A stretch of 64,000 nt of DNA from JBJXHG01 sp046160865 (lineage in GTDB: Bacteria; Planctomycetota; UBA1135; GCA-002686595), in assembly GCA_046160865.1 (NCBI GenBank), contig JBJXHG010000182.1, positions 34,167-98,166 on the forward strand, written 5' to 3'. The position numbers and the translations under genes are program-made. This document shows positions 51,794 to 60,907 of the stretch, piece after piece (within the stretch, counting starts at the first letter, position 1; the number at the start of each line of letters is the position of its first letter). Under the pieces are notes generated by a model that worked only from the letters and a program-made list of their open reading frames with translations, was not told the origin of the DNA and did not search any database.

Positions 51794-52297
51794 GAACGTT
51801 GCCACAGACGGTCACTGGCCAGCAGCCGTACGTTTGCCCTCACGGCTACATACGAGCACGCTCCGACCGCGGGTCGACCAACAGGGGCGTGCAGTTGAGA
51901 ATCGCACGATCGTGTCAAGTATTAGGGGTGAGATAGCGAGGCGTCGTACGACCGTCGTGACATCGCACGGAGCCGCAGGACTCCGCTGGCTACCTGTTCA
52001 GGTGAATTTGCGCCCGCCCACGCGCCGCTCTCGCGTTTTCATCCATCAGTCCTTGGTTTTCGCGTGAACCCACGGCTGTGAGGGGTTTGCGGTAACACGC
52101 AGGCGAAGCCATAGAAATCCTGAACCAGGCTGATTACTCGGGCTAGTGCGCGCGCTAGTGTTCGAACACTGCTCGAAGCGATCGACGCGCGCGAACGATT
52201 CCTCGAGTCGCGCGTCGTCGACCTACACGCATAGGTGATTTCAAGGCCGAGGTAAGTCGTCGTGTTCTGCAGTATCAACCAGTTAGGAGTCTCACCG
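51794..52297. other. Gap of about 500 bases with a 14-bp palindrome, no gene seen
   Basis: This region separates hemB from the low-GC genes. A perfect 14-base palindrome AGTGTTCGAACACT lies at 52157-52170, about 130 bases upstream of the metalloprotease-like gene, and may be an operator. Reading frames here are short and lack coding character. Base composition is already lower in GC than the heme genes. Confidence 0.4.
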
Positions 52298-53116
52298 ATG
52301 GTCCCGTCGGATAATCTCGCACGCCGAGGCAAATGTGCGCGTCACGCGCAATTCGGTATCGCCCTTCTCATGTTGTTGACAGAGCGCGCAACGGCAGTAC
52401 CGGTTGGAGGCGGGTTCAATCCACCAAGGATCCCCCCTGAAACACTCGCAGCAGCAGAGCACTACTACAAACAAGCTACGTCAATACCGGGAGCATTTCC
52501 AAGCAATGTCAGCTGGTCACAGTCTGACGACAGCAACGAGCTATTCGCCGAAGCGCTGTATGGGACATCGCCGGGGGAATACACCATAGAACTGTATCCG
52601 GCCGACATAATGGCACACCTTGAGTTGCGTCCAGAAGAGCTGGACGACCCATTCGTGGTTGGATTGATAGCTGGAATTGCCATTCATGAACTAGGCCATG
52701 TTTGCTTCGACCAGGAGGGGATACCTCTAACTGATCGTAGTGGCGGAACCTTAGCATCTTGTGAGCACTTGTCTATCTACAGCGGCTCCGCAACCGCCAG
52801 CTGCGAGCTTGCCGACGAGTTATATGATGCCGCGTGTACGTCACAGAAAGGAAACCGGCAAGTTGACACGCTCGAGGTAGTTCGCGGATTGTGCGAAACC
52901 ATAAAGGACGCACAGAACAAATACAACAATGACGATGGCAGAGCGCTGGCCCAGTCATGCGTCTGCGGCCGACCTCCATTCTCGCCACCAGCAGGATGCA
53001 GCCATGCGTCCAATCCAAAGATTCCGGGTGGAGGAAACTGCGCCAGTGGATTTCCGCCGAAGAGCGAGGTCATTCCAGATTGTTCGGTATGCAGCTTAGT
53101 CTGCGGAGCTCGCTAA
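52298..53116 (+). CDS. Secreted Cys-rich protein with HExxH zinc-site motif
   Basis: A 272-residue protein I do not assign to a family. ATG 52298 is preceded by AGGAG at 52285-52289. A signal peptide (FGIALLMLLTERATA) is followed by a domain with AIAIHELGHVC near residues 126-137, giving the HExxH motif of zinc metallopeptidases. The C-terminal 60 residues are Cys-rich (SCVCGRPPFSPPAGC, DCSVCSLVCGAR), suiting an extracellular, disulfide-bonded protein. Codon use is AT-richer than the heme genes. The stop overlaps the next start (TAATG). Confidence 0.6.
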   Translation: MVPSDNLARRGKCARHAQFGIALLMLLTERATAVPVGGGFNPPRIPPETLAAAEHYYKQATSIPGAFPSNVSWSQSDDSNELFAEALYGTSPGEYTIELYPADIMAHLELRPEELDDPFVVGLIAGIAIHELGHVCFDQEGIPLTDRSGGTLASCEHLSIYSGSATASCELADELYDAACTSQKGNRQVDTLEVVRGLCETIKDAQNKYNNDDGRALAQSCVCGRPPFSPPAGCSHASNPKIPGGGNCASGFPPKSEVIPDCSVCSLVCGAR

Positions 53117-54084
53117 TGCAGAAATCGACACACAGCCGTATCAAGCAGCAGATTGAGCACGTGATTGCCTGGATCCTCTACACAACAAGTGTCGTCTCTT
53201 GCAATGCTGAAGCGCCAGGCGCGGCCGCAACGGCCTCCTCACAGTTTACGAAAGCATTGCCAACCGCGGTTGTGCGCACGAACGGCACCGGGGCCAGCCT
53301 CGCTGGCCTACAAGCGGTTGTGAATAGTCCGCTGTACATTCAAGGCGTCGTTCGGGATCAGGCAAGAACCTCGCTGATCGTCGTCGACAAGGAACGCGCA
53401 ACAACGTTGCAGGGCTGGGATATCAGCGAGATCGCCCTTGCTTCGGATTTTCAATTAACGCAGGTGACGACTCGTCAATCGCATGAGTTCTTTGTCGCGG
53501 GAGTCACCGATGGAGGACGTGACGTCATCGAGCGTTGGACTATCCAGCCTGCGCAGGGTGCACACTTCTTCTCGCGCGAACAATCGTCGGCCGCACCAGG
53601 GACCGAAGTAGACGGCGCTTCCGCAGTCACGCTAGGAATTATTGGTGGAGTGTACATTCCATCATCGCAGCGAAATCACCTAGTTCCGCAATCACGACAA
53701 TCTATATACCGCGGAACGACGTTCGGTGGAATCGCAACGTTGAAAGTCGATCCGGACGGGCGATGTCTATTCGTGGTGGGCAAGTCGCCACCAGCGTTGT
53801 ACCGCCTTCCTAATCATGGAAGCGCGCTTCCAACCGTCGTGCTGACGGAGCATCAAGTTCCTGAGTTGGCAGCCGCTCGGGGCTCGTTCGTGGGCCAGCA
53901 TGCGACCGACGGCCGGATATATACGATCTCTACGTCGCTCGCGAATCAGCATAAGAAGCTGGTTTTGTTTGATGCCAACAATGACTTGATATTCGAGGAG
54001 CATCTTGTCATGACAACAAGTGATTACGATACGGCATTCGTCGGTCCAGTGTGGGTTACGGACTTCAGAAACTTCTTTGAGTAG
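53116..54084 (+). CDS. Putative lipoprotein linked to the HExxH gene, unknown
   Basis: A 322-residue exported protein, translated from an ATG overlapping the previous stop by one base. The N-terminus has a basic stretch and a hydrophobic segment ending TSVVSC, a plausible lipobox with Cys at about residue 30. The rest has beta-propeller-like strands (IYTISTSLANQHKKLVLFDA, GTTFGGIATLKVDPDGRCLF). It shares low GC and operon with the HExxH gene; perhaps a cell-surface pair. No family is recognised. Confidence 0.55.
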   Translation: MQKSTHSRIKQQIEHVIAWILYTTSVVSCNAEAPGAAATASSQFTKALPTAVVRTNGTGASLAGLQAVVNSPLYIQGVVRDQARTSLIVVDKERATTLQGWDISEIALASDFQLTQVTTRQSHEFFVAGVTDGGRDVIERWTIQPAQGAHFFSREQSSAAPGTEVDGASAVTLGIIGGVYIPSSQRNHLVPQSRQSIYRGTTFGGIATLKVDPDGRCLFVVGKSPPALYRLPNHGSALPTVVLTEHQVPELAAARGSFVGQHATDGRIYTISTSLANQHKKLVLFDANNDLIFEEHLVMTTSDYDTAFVGPVWVTDFRNFFE

Positions 54085-54147
54085 TCGTTCAAGGTACGCC
54101 CAGGCACTATTCAGGGCGCTTCCGGCTTTCGTGTGGGTGATGACTGA

Positions 54148-54357
54148 TCTCCCGCCCCTCACGCGACGAAGCCCAAAGCATGCGGCGCGAGCCAAGACTA
54201 CTACTTCCACGCCGACGACACGGGTCCCGTGATAAACGCCAAGAGCGCGGCGGCTGCGTTGATCAAGAGCTACGACTGCCGCGACTACGACGAGGTGCTC
54301 GCCGCCAGCTTACTCGCGCCGTTCGGCGCGTCGAGCATCGAGAAGCGCAGCAGTCGA
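54148..54357 (+). pseudogene. Gene remnant without start, possibly pilin-like
   Basis: An open plus-strand frame from 54148 reads through KPKACGASQDYYFHADDTGP and then INAKSAAAALIKSYDCRDYDEV before it runs into antisense of the TPR lipoprotein gene. It has coding-like composition but no credible start and no upstream body. The YFHADDTG piece resembles C-terminal strands of pseudopilins, which would fit the adjacent pilus operon, but this is a weak reading. Confidence 0.25.
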
Positions 54358-55497
54358 TCATCGCCGCTCAACGACCGCGAGCCGCGCGCGCGCTTCCGCG
54401 CTGCGTGCGGCTTCGCCGGCCGACGTGAAGTAAGCGACCTCGTTGCGCAACGCTCGAGCTGCGTCCTCGAAGCGTCCGTCGGCTTCGAACCGCGCTTGCG
54501 CCGCGTGCAGGACGCGCAGCCCTTCGCTTTCTTCGCCGAGGAGCAAGAGCGCGAGGCCGAGGTTCGCCTCGCAGCGCGCGCGCTGCGTCCAAGGATTGTC
54601 TAGCGCGAGTGCGAGTGCGCGCTCGAGCAACCGTCGCGCTTCGTGCGCGCGCTCGAGCTCGACCTCGAGCAAGCCTAGCCACGCGAGCGCCGCGCGCGCG
54701 ATGCGTGCGTCGGCGTGGTCGCACCAGCGCAAAAGGATCGTGCGCGCCGCGTCCTTGCGATCGAGGCGCGCGAGACACGCCGCCTGCTCGATCTCGATGC
54801 ACGCGCGCACGTGCACGTCGAGCGCCGTGCCGAGCGCGCGACTGTGCGCCATCAGCGCGGCTTCGAGCTCGGCACGTTGCGTTCGCTGCGCACCGATCAC
54901 GACCCAGCCCGCGGTTTCCGCCGCAATCGACGATGCCGGATCGTCCAAGCCGGCGTCGAGGTGCACGTTCGCCGCGCGCGCGAGCTGTTCGTGAACGCTT
55001 GCCGGCCACGCTTCGTTGACCGGACGCTCGGCGAGTGCGCGCTCCCAGAACGCCGGCTCGCACCAGCCCAGCGCGGGATCCGTGCGCGGTGCAGCCGCTT
55101 CGACGGCCGTGCGCCATGCGGCGGTCCCGACCAGCGATTCGCTCGACAGCGCGCACACTCGAGCTCCGTGCTGCGTGCGCTCGAACACGGCGCGCAGCCC
55201 GGCCGCGTCGTTCGCAGGCGCGCCTAAGGCGGCGCACGCAACGTCGGGGTAGCGCCTCACGAGGCGTTCGGCTTGCGCGCTGCGGCCGGCAGCGACGAGC
55301 TCGTCCACGCGCGCGGAGAGTCGCGCGGGATCGTACGCAGCTCGATCGAGCGAGAGCCGAGCACCCGGATCGAGCGCTGTGCTCGCCTCGACTTCGAGCG
55401 GTGCCTGCTGGGTTTTCGGCGCGCGTGCAGACGACGCGCACGCCGCAAGCACGCCGAACAAGAGCGCGGCACCGGGCACGTGCGACGCGCGGCTCAT
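54358..55497 (-). CDS. TPR-type lipoprotein at the end of the pilus operon
   Basis: A 379-residue protein whose start overlaps the secretin stop (ATGA). The N-terminus MSRASHVPGAALLFGVLAAC is a lipoprotein signal with Cys20. The rest is Ala/Arg/Glu-rich helical repeats with TPR spacing (RIARAALAWLGLLEVELERA, LGLALLLLGEESEGLRVLHA, FEDAARALRNEVAYF). Small TPR lipoproteins often act as pilotins or assembly factors for secretins (PilF/PilW class), so a role in secretin assembly is likely but inferred. Confidence 0.7.
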   Translation of the reverse strand: MSRASHVPGAALLFGVLAACASSARAPKTQQAPLEVEASTALDPGARLSLDRAAYDPARLSARVDELVAAGRSAQAERLVRRYPDVACAALGAPANDAAGLRAVFERTQHGARVCALSSESLVGTAAWRTAVEAAAPRTDPALGWCEPAFWERALAERPVNEAWPASVHEQLARAANVHLDAGLDDPASSIAAETAGWVVIGAQRTQRAELEAALMAHSRALGTALDVHVRACIEIEQAACLARLDRKDAARTILLRWCDHADARIARAALAWLGLLEVELERAHEARRLLERALALALDNPWTQRARCEANLGLALLLLGEESEGLRVLHAAQARFEADGRFEDAARALRNEVAYFTSAGEAARSAEARARLAVVERR

Positions 55498-57425
55498 TTC
55501 TCGTCCGGATCGAGTCCGTGGAAGTGGAAGCGCGGGCGCGGCGGCGGCTTCGCGTTCGGATCGGTCGGATTCGGCGTCTGCGCCGACGGCACGCCCAAGG
55601 TCTGCGCGTCGCTGCCGAGCGCCTGCAAGAGCTTGCCGCTCGCGGCCTCGCTCTCCGACGGCGTGCTGAGCACGTACGGCCGCACGACGATCACGATCTC
55701 GCGCCGCGTCTTCACGTCGTTGTTGCGCTGGAACAGCACGCCGATGAGCGGAATGTCGCCGAGGATCGGGACCTGCTCCTTCTGCTTGATGACGCTCTCC
55801 TCGATCAGGCCGCCGAAGACGACCGCGAGCTCGCTCTTCGCGACGATCGTGCCGCTGACCGACTGCGAGCTGACGACCGACACGGTCTGCTGCGTGAAGC
55901 CCTCTTCGTCGGGCACGAGCACCGTCGCCGTCGTGTCCGTGTTCGAGTTCTCCTGCACCACGCGCAGCGTGACGGTGCGGTCGGCGTTGATGTTCGGCGT
56001 GATGAGCAGCGTCGTGCCCACGGGACGGAACTCGATCTGCGTCGAGCCGCTCACGGTCTGCGTCGAGTCGTCGTTCGACACGACCTGGCCGCCGCTGAAG
56101 CTGCGGTTGAGCGGCACCTCGCGGCCGACGAACAAGCGGCAGACCTCGTTGTTGGCGGTCAGGAGCACCGGCGTCGACAGCGAACGCACGCGGTTGTCGC
56201 GCTCGAGCGCCTGCATGCGCACCGCGAAGTGCGAGTCGACGTACTGGAAGACGAGCTCGCCGGCGCGCAGTCCGGTTCCGGCCGGCCCGAGCGCGGGCGC
56301 TTCCGGTTGCGCGATGTTGCCCGTCGAGAACGCGCCGGCGGTGTCGTCGCCCGCGAACTGGTAGTCGAAGAACGAGCTCAGGCCGTCGAGCAGATCGATC
56401 GCCAAGACGCGCACCTCGAGCAGCACGAGCGCGGTCGGCACGTCGAGCTTCTCGACGATCGTGCGGATCTGTTCGAGCGCGTGCTCGTCGGCGGTCCGGG
56501 CGACGAGCTTGTTCTGCCTGTTGGCGATCGTCACGTAGATCGGCGACTGCGTGTTGCGTGCGAGCACCTCGTACAGCTCGGAGCGCTTCGACGCCGTGAG
56601 CGCGCCGCCGGCCAGCATATCCTGGACCCGCATGATGTCTTCCGAGGAGAGATCGAGCGGCGTGTCGCGTGCTGGTTCCTGCGCCTGCGCGGCCGGGTCC
56701 TGCTGCGTCTCGAACGAACGCAGCCCACCGCGGTTCGCGTAGCCCGCGCCGAACGACGTGCCGCCGTCGGCCCCGTATCCATAACCGCCGCCCGAGCCGT
56801 ATCCCGAGCCGTTCTGCCCGTATCCCTGACCGAAGTTGCCGTTCAATCCCAAGCCCTGTGTGCGCGAGTCGAGCAGGTCGAAGCGGGAGAAGCGATCTTG
56901 CAGGTCGATCATGACTTCGCTGTCCGTGTCGCTGCTGCGCAAGAGCACGCGGGAACCGAACAGATTCCGGATCGCGTACCCGACGTCGATCGCGTTCGGG
57001 TACATCAAACTGAAGAACTCGGTCTTCTCCTCGCGCAGGTTCGAAAGGTTGCCGCGATACTCCTTCGTCGTGCTGATGCGGACCATGCCCGTGCTCGGAT
57101 CCCGCTGAAACCAGAGCTGATGCGCCTTGCACAGCGCCTCGATCGCCGCGAGTCCCGTCACGTCGCGCAGGTAGAGCGACACGTTCTGCTGTCCCGCTTC
57201 TTGCGATGGAACGATGTTGAGCCCCGTCTGATCTGCGAGCAGACGGCACGCATCGAAGAGCGGCAGGTCGCGGAAATCGACCTTCGCGAGCACTGGGCTC
57301 TCGATCGAGCTCGGCGTCGCATCCGGCGCCGTGCTCGCTTGCGGTTGCGACTGTGCGTGGATGGAGCGCAGCAGCAGCACGGCGGCGATCACGAACGAAG
57401 CGGCGAGGACAAGTACACGCAACAT
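55494..57425 (-). CDS. Secretin PilQ/GspD
   Basis: Outer-membrane channel of the type IV pilus or type II secretion system, 643 residues. A signal peptide is followed by an STN/N0-like domain (VDFRDLPLFDACRLLADQTG), then a long Gly-rich low-complexity insert at about 200-245 (NGSGYGSGGGYGYG), an N-domain with EQIRTIVEKLDVPTALVLLE, and the secretin domain ending VPILGDIPLIGVLFQ and REIVIVVRPYVL. The Gly-Tyr-rich insert is unusual. The order with PilP-, PilC- and PilB-type genes favours a pilus/T2SS-hybrid assignment. Confidence 0.9.
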   Translation of the reverse strand: MLRVLVLAASFVIAAVLLLRSIHAQSQPQASTAPDATPSSIESPVLAKVDFRDLPLFDACRLLADQTGLNIVPSQEAGQQNVSLYLRDVTGLAAIEALCKAHQLWFQRDPSTGMVRISTTKEYRGNLSNLREEKTEFFSLMYPNAIDVGYAIRNLFGSRVLLRSSDTDSEVMIDLQDRFSRFDLLDSRTQGLGLNGNFGQGYGQNGSGYGSGGGYGYGADGGTSFGAGYANRGGLRSFETQQDPAAQAQEPARDTPLDLSSEDIMRVQDMLAGGALTASKRSELYEVLARNTQSPIYVTIANRQNKLVARTADEHALEQIRTIVEKLDVPTALVLLEVRVLAIDLLDGLSSFFDYQFAGDDTAGAFSTGNIAQPEAPALGPAGTGLRAGELVFQYVDSHFAVRMQALERDNRVRSLSTPVLLTANNEVCRLFVGREVPLNRSFSGGQVVSNDDSTQTVSGSTQIEFRPVGTTLLITPNINADRTVTLRVVQENSNTDTTATVLVPDEEGFTQQTVSVVSSQSVSGTIVAKSELAVVFGGLIEESVIKQKEQVPILGDIPLIGVLFQRNNDVKTRREIVIVVRPYVLSTPSESEAASGKLLQALGSDAQTLGVPSAQTPNPTDPNAKPPPRPRFHFHGLDPDEK

Positions 57426-57440
57426 GAAAGCTCCGTTCGA

Positions 57441-57878
57441 TCAGCGCAGGACGATCGTGTCGCCCGTGGTTTCCGCTTCGAGCACGACTTCGTCGGCGCC
57501 GATCGAGCGCACGCGCAGCGTGTGCGCCGTGCCCGTCGCCCCGCGCGCGCTCACGACGCTGTTCGCGTCGACGTGGTAGAGCGCGTCGCCGACCTGGATC
57601 ATCGCGGCGCCCTTGCCCCCGACCGCGACGACGAGGCCGCGCAGCACGATCGTGGGCAGCGGCGCGATCGGTGACGCGTCCGGCGCCGCCGGTGTCGCGC
57701 GCGGATCGAGCCGGCGTCGCAGGTCCAGATCGAGCTCTGTCGGATCGCTCGCGTCCTGCGCGGGCGCGCGACGCTCTTGCGGCGTCGCCTGCGGCGCCTG
57801 CGGCGTGCTCGGCCGCGCGAAGGACAGCGAAGTCGTGGCCAGCGCGATGGCGCACAGTGCGGCGGCGATGGATCTCAT
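57441..57878 (-). CDS. PilP/GspC-like periplasmic protein
   Basis: A 145-residue exported protein just before the secretin gene. The signal peptide is AAALCAIALATTSLSFA, followed by a Pro/Gln-rich linker and a small beta domain with IVLRGLVVAVGGKGAAMIQV and ALYHVDANSVV, which matches the HR domain of PilP/GspC that docks the inner-membrane platform to the secretin. The start overlaps the pilC stop by 4 bases. Sequence is short and divergent, so the name is tentative. Confidence 0.7.
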   Translation of the reverse strand: MRSIAAALCAIALATTSLSFARPSTPQAPQATPQERRAPAQDASDPTELDLDLRRRLDPRATPAAPDASPIAPLPTIVLRGLVVAVGGKGAAMIQVGDALYHVDANSVVSARGATGTAHTLRVRSIGADEVVLEAETTGDTIVLR

Positions 57879-59095
57879 GCTCGACCTCCGGCGATCGCGT
57901 AGATCGCCACGAAGAACGCCAAGTACACGAAGCCGACGATCGTCCCGAGGACGATCACGATGACGGGCTCGATGAGCGTGCCGAAGCGGCGAATCAAGGC
58001 TTGCAGGCGCGAGTCGTGGAACTCCGCCATGTGCTCGAGCACTTCGTCGAGCGTGCCCGACGATTCGCCGACGGCGACCATGTGCGCGAGCATCGGCGAG
58101 AACGCGCCCGAAGCGGCGAGCGGCTCGGCGAAGCCCGCACCTTGCACGACGCGCTGGCGCGCGAGGCCTACTTGGCGCGCGATGTGACGGTTCGGAAGCA
58201 CGGGCTCCACGACTTGCAGCGCCTCGGTGAGACGCACGCCGCTCGTGAGCAACGCGCTCATGTTGCGCGCGAAGGCCGTCGTCGCGGCGAGGCGCAGCGC
58301 GCGGCCGACGAGCGGCACGCGCAGCAGCGTGCGATCGATCACGAGTCTTCCCGGCGGCCACAGCCACAACAGGACGAGCGCCACACTCGCGCAAGCGAGC
58401 ATCACGAGACCCACGACGAGCCAGCGCTCGACGAACGCGGAGATGTCGACGAGCAACTGTGTGATCGGCGGCAGCCGCCGTCCGAACGCCGTCAAGAAGC
58501 GCGACAGCTTCGGAACGAGCGAGCTCATCATGAACGTGACGACCGACACCGTGAGCACGACGACGATCGCCGGATAGGCGAGCGCCGTCGCGAGGTTCGT
58601 GCGCAGCTCGCGGCGTCGTTCCATCGCCGTCGCGGCGCGGTCGAGCGACGCATCCAGATCGCCCGTCCGCTCGCCCACCGCCGCGAGCGTCACGACGAGG
58701 TGCGGGATACAGCGCTCGCGCGCGAGTCCGTCGTGGAAGTTCCCGCCGCTCTGGATCTGATCGGCGACCGAGCTCCAAGTGCGCGCCATCGAGCGCCGCG
58801 AGCTCTGTGCCGCCGCGATCTCGAGCGACTGCAGGAGCGACAACCCGCTGCGCAGCATGTACGCGATCTGCTGCAGGCCGACTTCGACGTCCACCGGCCG
58901 CGGCGGGAACAGGCGCTCCAGCACGCTCGGACGCAGACGGCGTCCGTCACGCGCGGAGGCCGGCGCGCGGATCGAGAGCGGCAGCAGCCCGCCAGCGCGC
59001 AGCTCGCCGAGCAACGTCGCTTCGCTCGCGGACTCGCGCGTGCCAGTGCGCGTGCGGCCGTCGCGATCGCGTGCTACGAACGCGTACTGTGCCAT
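57875..59095 (-). CDS. Pilus inner-membrane platform protein PilC/GspF
   Basis: Polytopic protein at the base of the pilus machine, 406 residues. It opens AQYAFVARDRDGRTRTGT, as GspF does, has two repeated GspF domains (FPPRPVDVEVGLQQIAYMLR and RVPLVGRALRLAATTAFARN), and membrane helices near 170-190, 225-245 and 375-400. The motif GAFSPMLAHMVAVGESSGTL in the second repeat is typical. It follows the PilB fusion by 39 bases and overlaps the PilP-like gene. Confidence 0.92.
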   Translation of the reverse strand: MAQYAFVARDRDGRTRTGTRESASEATLLGELRAGGLLPLSIRAPASARDGRRLRPSVLERLFPPRPVDVEVGLQQIAYMLRSGLSLLQSLEIAAAQSSRRSMARTWSSVADQIQSGGNFHDGLARERCIPHLVVTLAAVGERTGDLDASLDRAATAMERRRELRTNLATALAYPAIVVVLTVSVVTFMMSSLVPKLSRFLTAFGRRLPPITQLLVDISAFVERWLVVGLVMLACASVALVLLWLWPPGRLVIDRTLLRVPLVGRALRLAATTAFARNMSALLTSGVRLTEALQVVEPVLPNRHIARQVGLARQRVVQGAGFAEPLAASGAFSPMLAHMVAVGESSGTLDEVLEHMAEFHDSRLQALIRRFGTLIEPVIVIVLGTIVGFVYLAFFVAIYAIAGGRA

Positions 59096-59134
59096 CGCCC
59101 CGCTCTCACGCCCGGTTCCTGTTGTAAGCGCTCA

Positions 59135-60907
59135 TCACGTCGCCACCGCCGCCAGCGCCTCGCGCAGCGACGTGGTTCCTTCCGCGAGTTTCGCCAGCGC
59201 GTCGTCCTGGATCGTCGCGACGCCCTGCGCACGCGCGCGGCGCACGAGCTCGACTTCGCTGGCGCCGTCGTCGATCGCTTGCGCGAGCTCGTCGTCCACG
59301 GCTAGGAGCTCGAACACGCCGGAGCGTCCGCTGTAGCCGCGGCCGGCGCAGTACACGCAGCCGCGCGCTTCGTGAACCTGCATGCCCGCCGCTTCCGGCC
59401 GGCCGAGCGCGCGCGCCGTGCGCGCGTCGAGCTCGGCGGGAACGCGGCAGTACGGACAGAGACGGCGCACCAAGCGCTGCGACACCGAGAGCCGCAGCGT
59501 CGCGGCGACGAGATAGCGGTCGGCGCCCATGTCGACGAGACGCGTGACGGCGCTCGCGGCCGAGTTCGTGTGCAGCGTCGCGAGCACGAGGTGCCCGGTC
59601 AGCGCGGCCTTGATCGCGATGTCGGCGGTCTCCTGATCGCGGATTTCCCCGATCATGATCACGTCCGGGTCGTGGCGCAGGATGCTGCGCAACGCCTTGC
59701 CGAACGTGATCTTCTGCGCGCTGTCGACCTCGACCTGCGCGACGCCGGGGATGTCGTACTCGACGGGATCCTGCACCGCGATCGCGTTGACCGAGCGCTG
59801 CGCGAGCACGCGCCGCAGCGCGGCGTAGAGCGTCGTCGTCTTGCCGCAACCGGTCGGACCCGTCGTGAGCACGAGCCCGTGCGGACGCGCGACCGCGATC
59901 TCGCACACCGCGAGATCGGTGCTCGACATGCCGAGGTTCTCGAGCGTCAGCGACTCCGTGTCGATCGCGAGGAAGCGCAACGTCGCGCGCTCGCCGTGTC
60001 GCGTCGGCAACGTGGCGACGCGGATGTCGATCGCTTCGCCGCCGCCGAATTCCTGCGTGAAGCGTCCGTCCTGCGGCGCGCGCTTCTCGGCGATGTCCAT
60101 CCCGCCGAGCACTTTGATGCGGCTCAAGAGCTCGCCCGAAGCGGCGCGGCCTTCGAGGCGGCGATACTCCTCGAGCTCACCGTCGACGCGCAGACGGACG
60201 CGCACGCCGTCGCGCTCGGGATCGATGTGCACGTCCGAGGCGCGCCGCAGCCAGGCGGCGTAGAGCAGCTCGTTGCACAGCGCGACCGGATCGTCGGCCG
60301 CGCCCTCGCGTGCGGCACGACCGTCTCCGTACACGCGCCGTAGCACCGCGACCATCGACTCCGGGTCCGCTTGCTGCGCGCGCAGCGGTACGTCGAAGTA
60401 GCGCTCGAGCGCACGCACGGCGTCGACGTCGCGCAGATCGGCGCATGCGACGTGTACCTCGCCATCGACTTGGCACAACGGCAGCACGCGCCGGCGCAGC
60501 GCGAGGCTCGCGGGCACGCGCAGCGCGAGCGCGGGATCGATCTTCACCGCGCGCACGTCGAGCGCCGGAAGCGCGTCGTCGTCGTCGTGCTCGTACTCGA
60601 TGCCCGCGCCGGACTGTCCGTTCGTTCCGACCTGGAACCATGCCACGCGCGCGCGACGGCGATACGTGCGCGGGCCGAGGTCGAGCTCGATCTCGATCGC
60701 GACTCCGGCCAGAGCCTTGGTGCCGCCCGCGTCCGCAGCGATCACGACGCGCGCGCCGCGCGCCGATAGATCCGCGACGTCGGCGTCGATGACGACCGCG
60801 CCGACGCGCATGCGCGCGGGACAACGGACGGCCGGTCCCCAGCGCGGCGCGGCGCGGCGCTCGCGCTCGTGCGCGGCTTTCGGAAGCGCTCCGTTCGTCG
60901 CGCTCAT
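59135..60907 (-). CDS. Pilus assembly ATPase PilB/GspE with N-terminal PilZ domain
   Basis: A 590-residue ATPase that powers pilus extension or secretion. Residues about 15-112 form a PilZ c-di-GMP domain: RAAPR (R18/R22) as the RxxxR motif and DLSARG (D46/S48/G51) as the DxSxxG motif. A GspE-N-like part (about 120-195) follows, then the motor domain: Walker A TGPTGCGKTTTL at 349-360, Asp box, Walker B with DVIMIGEIRD, and the zinc tetracysteine CPYC plus CVYC near 500-545. The ATG overlaps the pilT stop. The PilZ fusion is unusual. Confidence 0.9.
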   Translation of the reverse strand: MSATNGALPKAAHERERRAAPRWGPAVRCPARMRVGAVVIDADVADLSARGARVVIAADAGGTKALAGVAIEIELDLGPRTYRRRARVAWFQVGTNGQSGAGIEYEHDDDDALPALDVRAVKIDPALALRVPASLALRRRVLPLCQVDGEVHVACADLRDVDAVRALERYFDVPLRAQQADPESMVAVLRRVYGDGRAAREGAADDPVALCNELLYAAWLRRASDVHIDPERDGVRVRLRVDGELEEYRRLEGRAASGELLSRIKVLGGMDIAEKRAPQDGRFTQEFGGGEAIDIRVATLPTRHGERATLRFLAIDTESLTLENLGMSSTDLAVCEIAVARPHGLVLTTGPTGCGKTTTLYAALRRVLAQRSVNAIAVQDPVEYDIPGVAQVEVDSAQKITFGKALRSILRHDPDVIMIGEIRDQETADIAIKAALTGHLVLATLHTNSAASAVTRLVDMGADRYLVAATLRLSVSQRLVRRLCPYCRVPAELDARTARALGRPEAAGMQVHEARGCVYCAGRGYSGRSGVFELLAVDDELAQAIDDGASEVELVRRARAQGVATIQDDALAKLAEGTTSLREALAAVAT

